Assembly: GCA_022508725.1 (NCBI GenBank)
Contig: JAFLUR010000017.1
Location: 1-14,676 of the forward strand
DNA: 14,676 nt
Direction: 5' to 3'
Origin: Oscillospiraceae bacterium
Lineage (GTDB): Bacteria; Bacillota; Clostridia; UBA1381
Shown here one piece after another: positions 12,472-14,676 of the stretch. Positions within the stretch are counted from its first letter, which is position 1; the number at the start of each line of letters is the position of its first letter. The position numbers were made by a program, and so were the translations under genes. Below the pieces are notes generated by a model, which saw only the letters and a list, made by a program, of their open reading frames with translations, had not been told where the DNA came from and searched no databases.

Positions 12472-14133
12472 ATGATAAGTGACAGTATAAAAAAAGGGGT
12501 CGAGAGAGTTCCCCACCGTTCTCTTCTTAAAGCGGACGGATTTACGGACGAAGAAATAAATCGTCCTTTTATAGGCGTTGTATGTGCCAAAAACGATATT
12601 ATTCCGGGTCACATACAGCTTGATAAAATAGCCGAGGCGGTAAAGGCGGGAATCAGGATTGCCGGCGGAACTCCGATAGAATTCCCTTCAATAGGCGTAT
12701 GCGACGGGCTTGCAATGGGGCATGTCGGTATGAAATACTCGCTTGCGACGCGCGAATTGATAGCGGATTCCATAGAGGCTATGTCTGTAGCGCACGGCTT
12801 TGACGGTCTTGTGCTTATCCCCAACTGCGACAAAATAGTACCGGGTATGCTTATCGCGGCGGCGCGTCTTAATATTCCGTCGATCCTCGTAAGCGGCGGT
12901 CCCATGCTTTCGGTGAACTTCAAGGGCGAATATCGTGATTTCAATACCGGCATGGAGGCTGTGGGCGCGTTCAAGGCAGGAAAAATAAATGAGGAAGAGC
13001 TCAACGAGCTTGAAAATGTTGCCTGCCCGACCTGCGGCTCATGCTCAGGTATGTTCACCGCAAATTCCATGAACTGTCTTACCGAGGTCCTCGGCATGGC
13101 TCTTCCCGGAAACGGCACCGTACCCGCCGTATACTCCGAGAGAATACGGCTTGCAAAGCAAACCGGAATGCAGATAATGGAGCTTGTTAAAAATGACGTG
13201 AAGCCGAGAGATATAATAACTCCGGATTCCATCTTCAATGCGCTCAGAGTTGACATGGCTCTCGGCTGCTCAACCAATTCAATGCTCCATCTTCCCGCAA
13301 TCGCACATGAGGCAAAAGCGCCCATCACGCTTGACTATGCAAATGAAATAAGCGCGCAAACGCCCAATCTCTGCCACCTTGCTCCGGCAGGAAAGCATCA
13401 TGTTCAGGATCTTTATGCCGCGGGAGGCGTGCAGGCTGTCATGAACGAGCTTTCAAAGAAAAATCTTATTAAACTCGATCTTCCCACCGTTACCGGAAAA
13501 ACGGTAGGTGAAAATATCAAAAACAGCATCGTTCGAGATTATGACGTTATACGTCCGATCGACGATCCGTACAGCAGCACCGGCGGTATAGCCGTACTCA
13601 AAGGAAATCTCGCCGTTGACGGTTCTGTCGTAAAGAGAAGCGCCGTTGCCCCCGAAATGCTCAAACATTCGGGACCCGCCAAGGTATATGACAGCGAGGA
13701 GGAGGCTATCGAGGCTATATACGGCGGAAAGATCACAAAGGGAGATGTTGTCGTTATCCGCTATGAGGGTCCGAAAGGAGGACCGGGTATGCGCGAAATG
13801 CTTTCGCCCACATCCGCCATATGCGGCATGGGACTCGACAAGGACGTCGCTCTTATCACCGACGGCCGTTTCTCCGGAGCAACAAGAGGCGCGGCGATCG
13901 GTCATGTATCTCCCGAGGCTGTCGAGGGCGGTCCGATCGCATTCGTACAGAACGGAGATATAATAGAAATAGACATTCAAAACGGTATTCTGAACTTTAA
14001 TGTATCCGATGAGGAGCTCGCGGAAAGAAAGAAAAACTTTGTTCCGAAAGAGCCGAAAATAAAGACAGGTTATCTGAAAAGATATTCAAGACTCGTATCC
14101 TCCGCAATGGACGGTGCGGTTATGATTGATTAA
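12472..14133 (+). CDS. ilvD: Dihydroxy-acid dehydratase
   Basis: IlvD dehydrates 2,3-dihydroxyisovalerate and 2,3-dihydroxy-3-methylvalerate to the 2-keto acids in valine, isoleucine and leucine synthesis. The protein has 553 residues, full length for the family. Signatures present are NCDKIVPGM (Cys119), ACPTCGSCSGMFTANSMNC (Cys185, Cys188, Cys191) and GRFSGATRGAAIGHVSPEA near residue 465. The position that holds a third cluster Cys in [2Fe-2S] enzymes is Gly46 here (IIPGHIQL), as in the oxygen-labile E. coli type. A [4Fe-4S] cluster is therefore likely, fitting an anaerobe. GGAGG lies eight bases before the ATG. No other ilv gene or T-box leader is nearby. rho follows after 20 bases. Confidence 0.97.
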   Translation: MISDSIKKGVERVPHRSLLKADGFTDEEINRPFIGVVCAKNDIIPGHIQLDKIAEAVKAGIRIAGGTPIEFPSIGVCDGLAMGHVGMKYSLATRELIADSIEAMSVAHGFDGLVLIPNCDKIVPGMLIAAARLNIPSILVSGGPMLSVNFKGEYRDFNTGMEAVGAFKAGKINEEELNELENVACPTCGSCSGMFTANSMNCLTEVLGMALPGNGTVPAVYSERIRLAKQTGMQIMELVKNDVKPRDIITPDSIFNALRVDMALGCSTNSMLHLPAIAHEAKAPITLDYANEISAQTPNLCHLAPAGKHHVQDLYAAGGVQAVMNELSKKNLIKLDLPTVTGKTVGENIKNSIVRDYDVIRPIDDPYSSTGGIAVLKGNLAVDGSVVKRSAVAPEMLKHSGPAKVYDSEEEAIEAIYGGKITKGDVVVIRYEGPKGGPGMREMLSPTSAICGMGLDKDVALITDGRFSGATRGAAIGHVSPEAVEGGPIAFVQNGDIIEIDIQNGILNFNVSDEELAERKKNFVPKEPKIKTGYLKRYSRLVSSAMDGAVMID

Positions 14134-14153
14134 TTTAAATAAAGGAGAGCAGA

Positions 14154-14676
14154 ATGACTTTTAATACAGCCGGCATCAAGGATGCGGATTCACTGAAAAA
14201 CAAAAGCAAGGAAGAACTGAAACAGATTGCAAAAAGCCTGGGGCTTAAAAAAATATCGCTTCTCAATAAAGGAGAGCTTGCGGAAAGAATAAAGGAATTT
14301 TTGGATGAAACCGGTCATTCCGGTGATGACAGCGGTCATGCCGACGGCAAGACCGGTCGTTCCGGTGATACGGAAAAGAGGAAAACTCCGGCAAGACGCG
14401 CCAAGGCTCCCGTTTCCGAGGACTCCGCACCGGAGGAGCCGGCGCAAAAAACTCGTGATACACGGCTTTCGGAACCGTTAAACGACACAAATACGGAAAC
14501 TTCCGGACGCGCTGCGGGCGAAAACAATCATGTAAAGGTTCGTCAGCGTCCCGACGGCGCGGTCGAGGTGCGCGGTATCCTTGATATTATGGCGGACGGA
14601 TACGGATTTCTCAGAGTAGACGGCTATCGCTCGGGGGAAACGGACATATATGTCGCTCCCTCTCAGATACGGCGTT
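14154..14676 (+). CDS. rho: Transcription termination factor Rho (N-terminal part, cut by window end)
   Basis: Start of rho: 174 codons are visible and the frame is still open at the window edge. Rho is an RNA-dependent ATPase that ends transcription. The Rho N-terminal helical domain covers about 10-50 (LKNKSKEELKQIAKSLGL and LLNKGELAERI). A polar, probably disordered insert follows (about 52-125), rich in Gly, Ser, Asp, Lys and Pro. The cold-shock-like RNA-binding domain begins near 135 (VRGILDIMADGYGFLR, then DIYVAPSQIRR). ATPase motifs would lie outside the window. AAAGGAG stands seven bases before the ATG, and ilvD ends 20 bases upstream, so the two are probably co-transcribed. Confidence 0.93.
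   Translation, partial: MTFNTAGIKDADSLKNKSKEELKQIAKSLGLKKISLLNKGELAERIKEFLDETGHSGDDSGHADGKTGRSGDTEKRKTPARRAKAPVSEDSAPEEPAQKTRDTRLSEPLNDTNTETSGRAAGENNHVKVRQRPDGAVEVRGILDIMADGYGFLRVDGYRSGETDIYVAPSQIRR

Noticed and set aside
12609..13328. Minus-strand open frame of 239 codons
   Set aside because: Antisense to ilvD, which is a clear full-length family match. No ribosome site or family features.

Overview
The window looks like chromosome of an anaerobic, spore-forming member of the Clostridia (Bacillota), probably a gut or plant-polymer-degrading lineage. This is inferred from gene content, not from a marker tree. It holds the SCIFF peptide pair (scfA/scfB) in its usual clostridial setting beside yajC and a TIGR04086/DUF3792 membrane protein. 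It also has a SpoIIQ-like sporulation protein, the ClpC adaptor mecA, a DUF5711 protein, and a dihydroxy-acid dehydratase that looks like the oxygen-sensitive iron-sulfur type. A very large secreted rhamnogalacturonan lyase points to pectin use.

Region 1 (about 117-4009, all on the minus strand, read from high to low coordinates) runs mecA, yajC, an unusual intergenic element bounded by inverted repeats, a DUF3792 membrane protein, scfA, scfB and a DUF2752 membrane protein. mecA, yajC and scfA each have a convincing or plausible sigma-A-type promoter. A hairpin with a T-tract follows yajC, and a much stronger one lies between scfA and scfB. The second probably lets the peptide mRNA exceed the maturase mRNA. 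scfB and the DUF2752 gene overlap and are probably translationally coupled. ScfA is a 46-residue precursor with six cysteines. ScfB is the radical SAM/SPASM enzyme that makes its thioether crosslink.

Region 2 (4190-5126, plus strand) is a single spoIIQ-like gene with a possible sigma-F-like promoter and a GC-rich leader. It ends at a strong hairpin terminator shared with the convergent lyase gene.

Region 3 (5130-9414, minus strand) is a secreted lyase of 1366 residues. It has a PL11-type catalytic domain, two nearly identical modules of about 200 residues, a chitobiase-C-terminal-like domain, a Pro/Ser/Thr linker encoded by five 36-bp tandem repeats, and a C-terminal beta-rich domain. Its promoter is a perfect consensus match flanked by several short repeats that could be operators.

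Region 4 (9470-14676, plus strand) is a housekeeping run: truA, a DUF5711 beta-propeller protein overlapping truA by one base, a CvpA-family membrane protein, ilvD, and the start of rho, which runs off the window. A strong promoter precedes truA. The short gaps suggest ilvD and rho share a transcript, and possibly the whole run does.

No tRNA, rRNA, CRISPR array, insertion sequence or prophage gene was seen. The points most worth a second look are the SCIFF locus with its internal attenuator and coupled DUF2752 gene, the inverted-repeat element upstream of DUF3792, and the lyase with its duplicated modules and repeat-rich control region.
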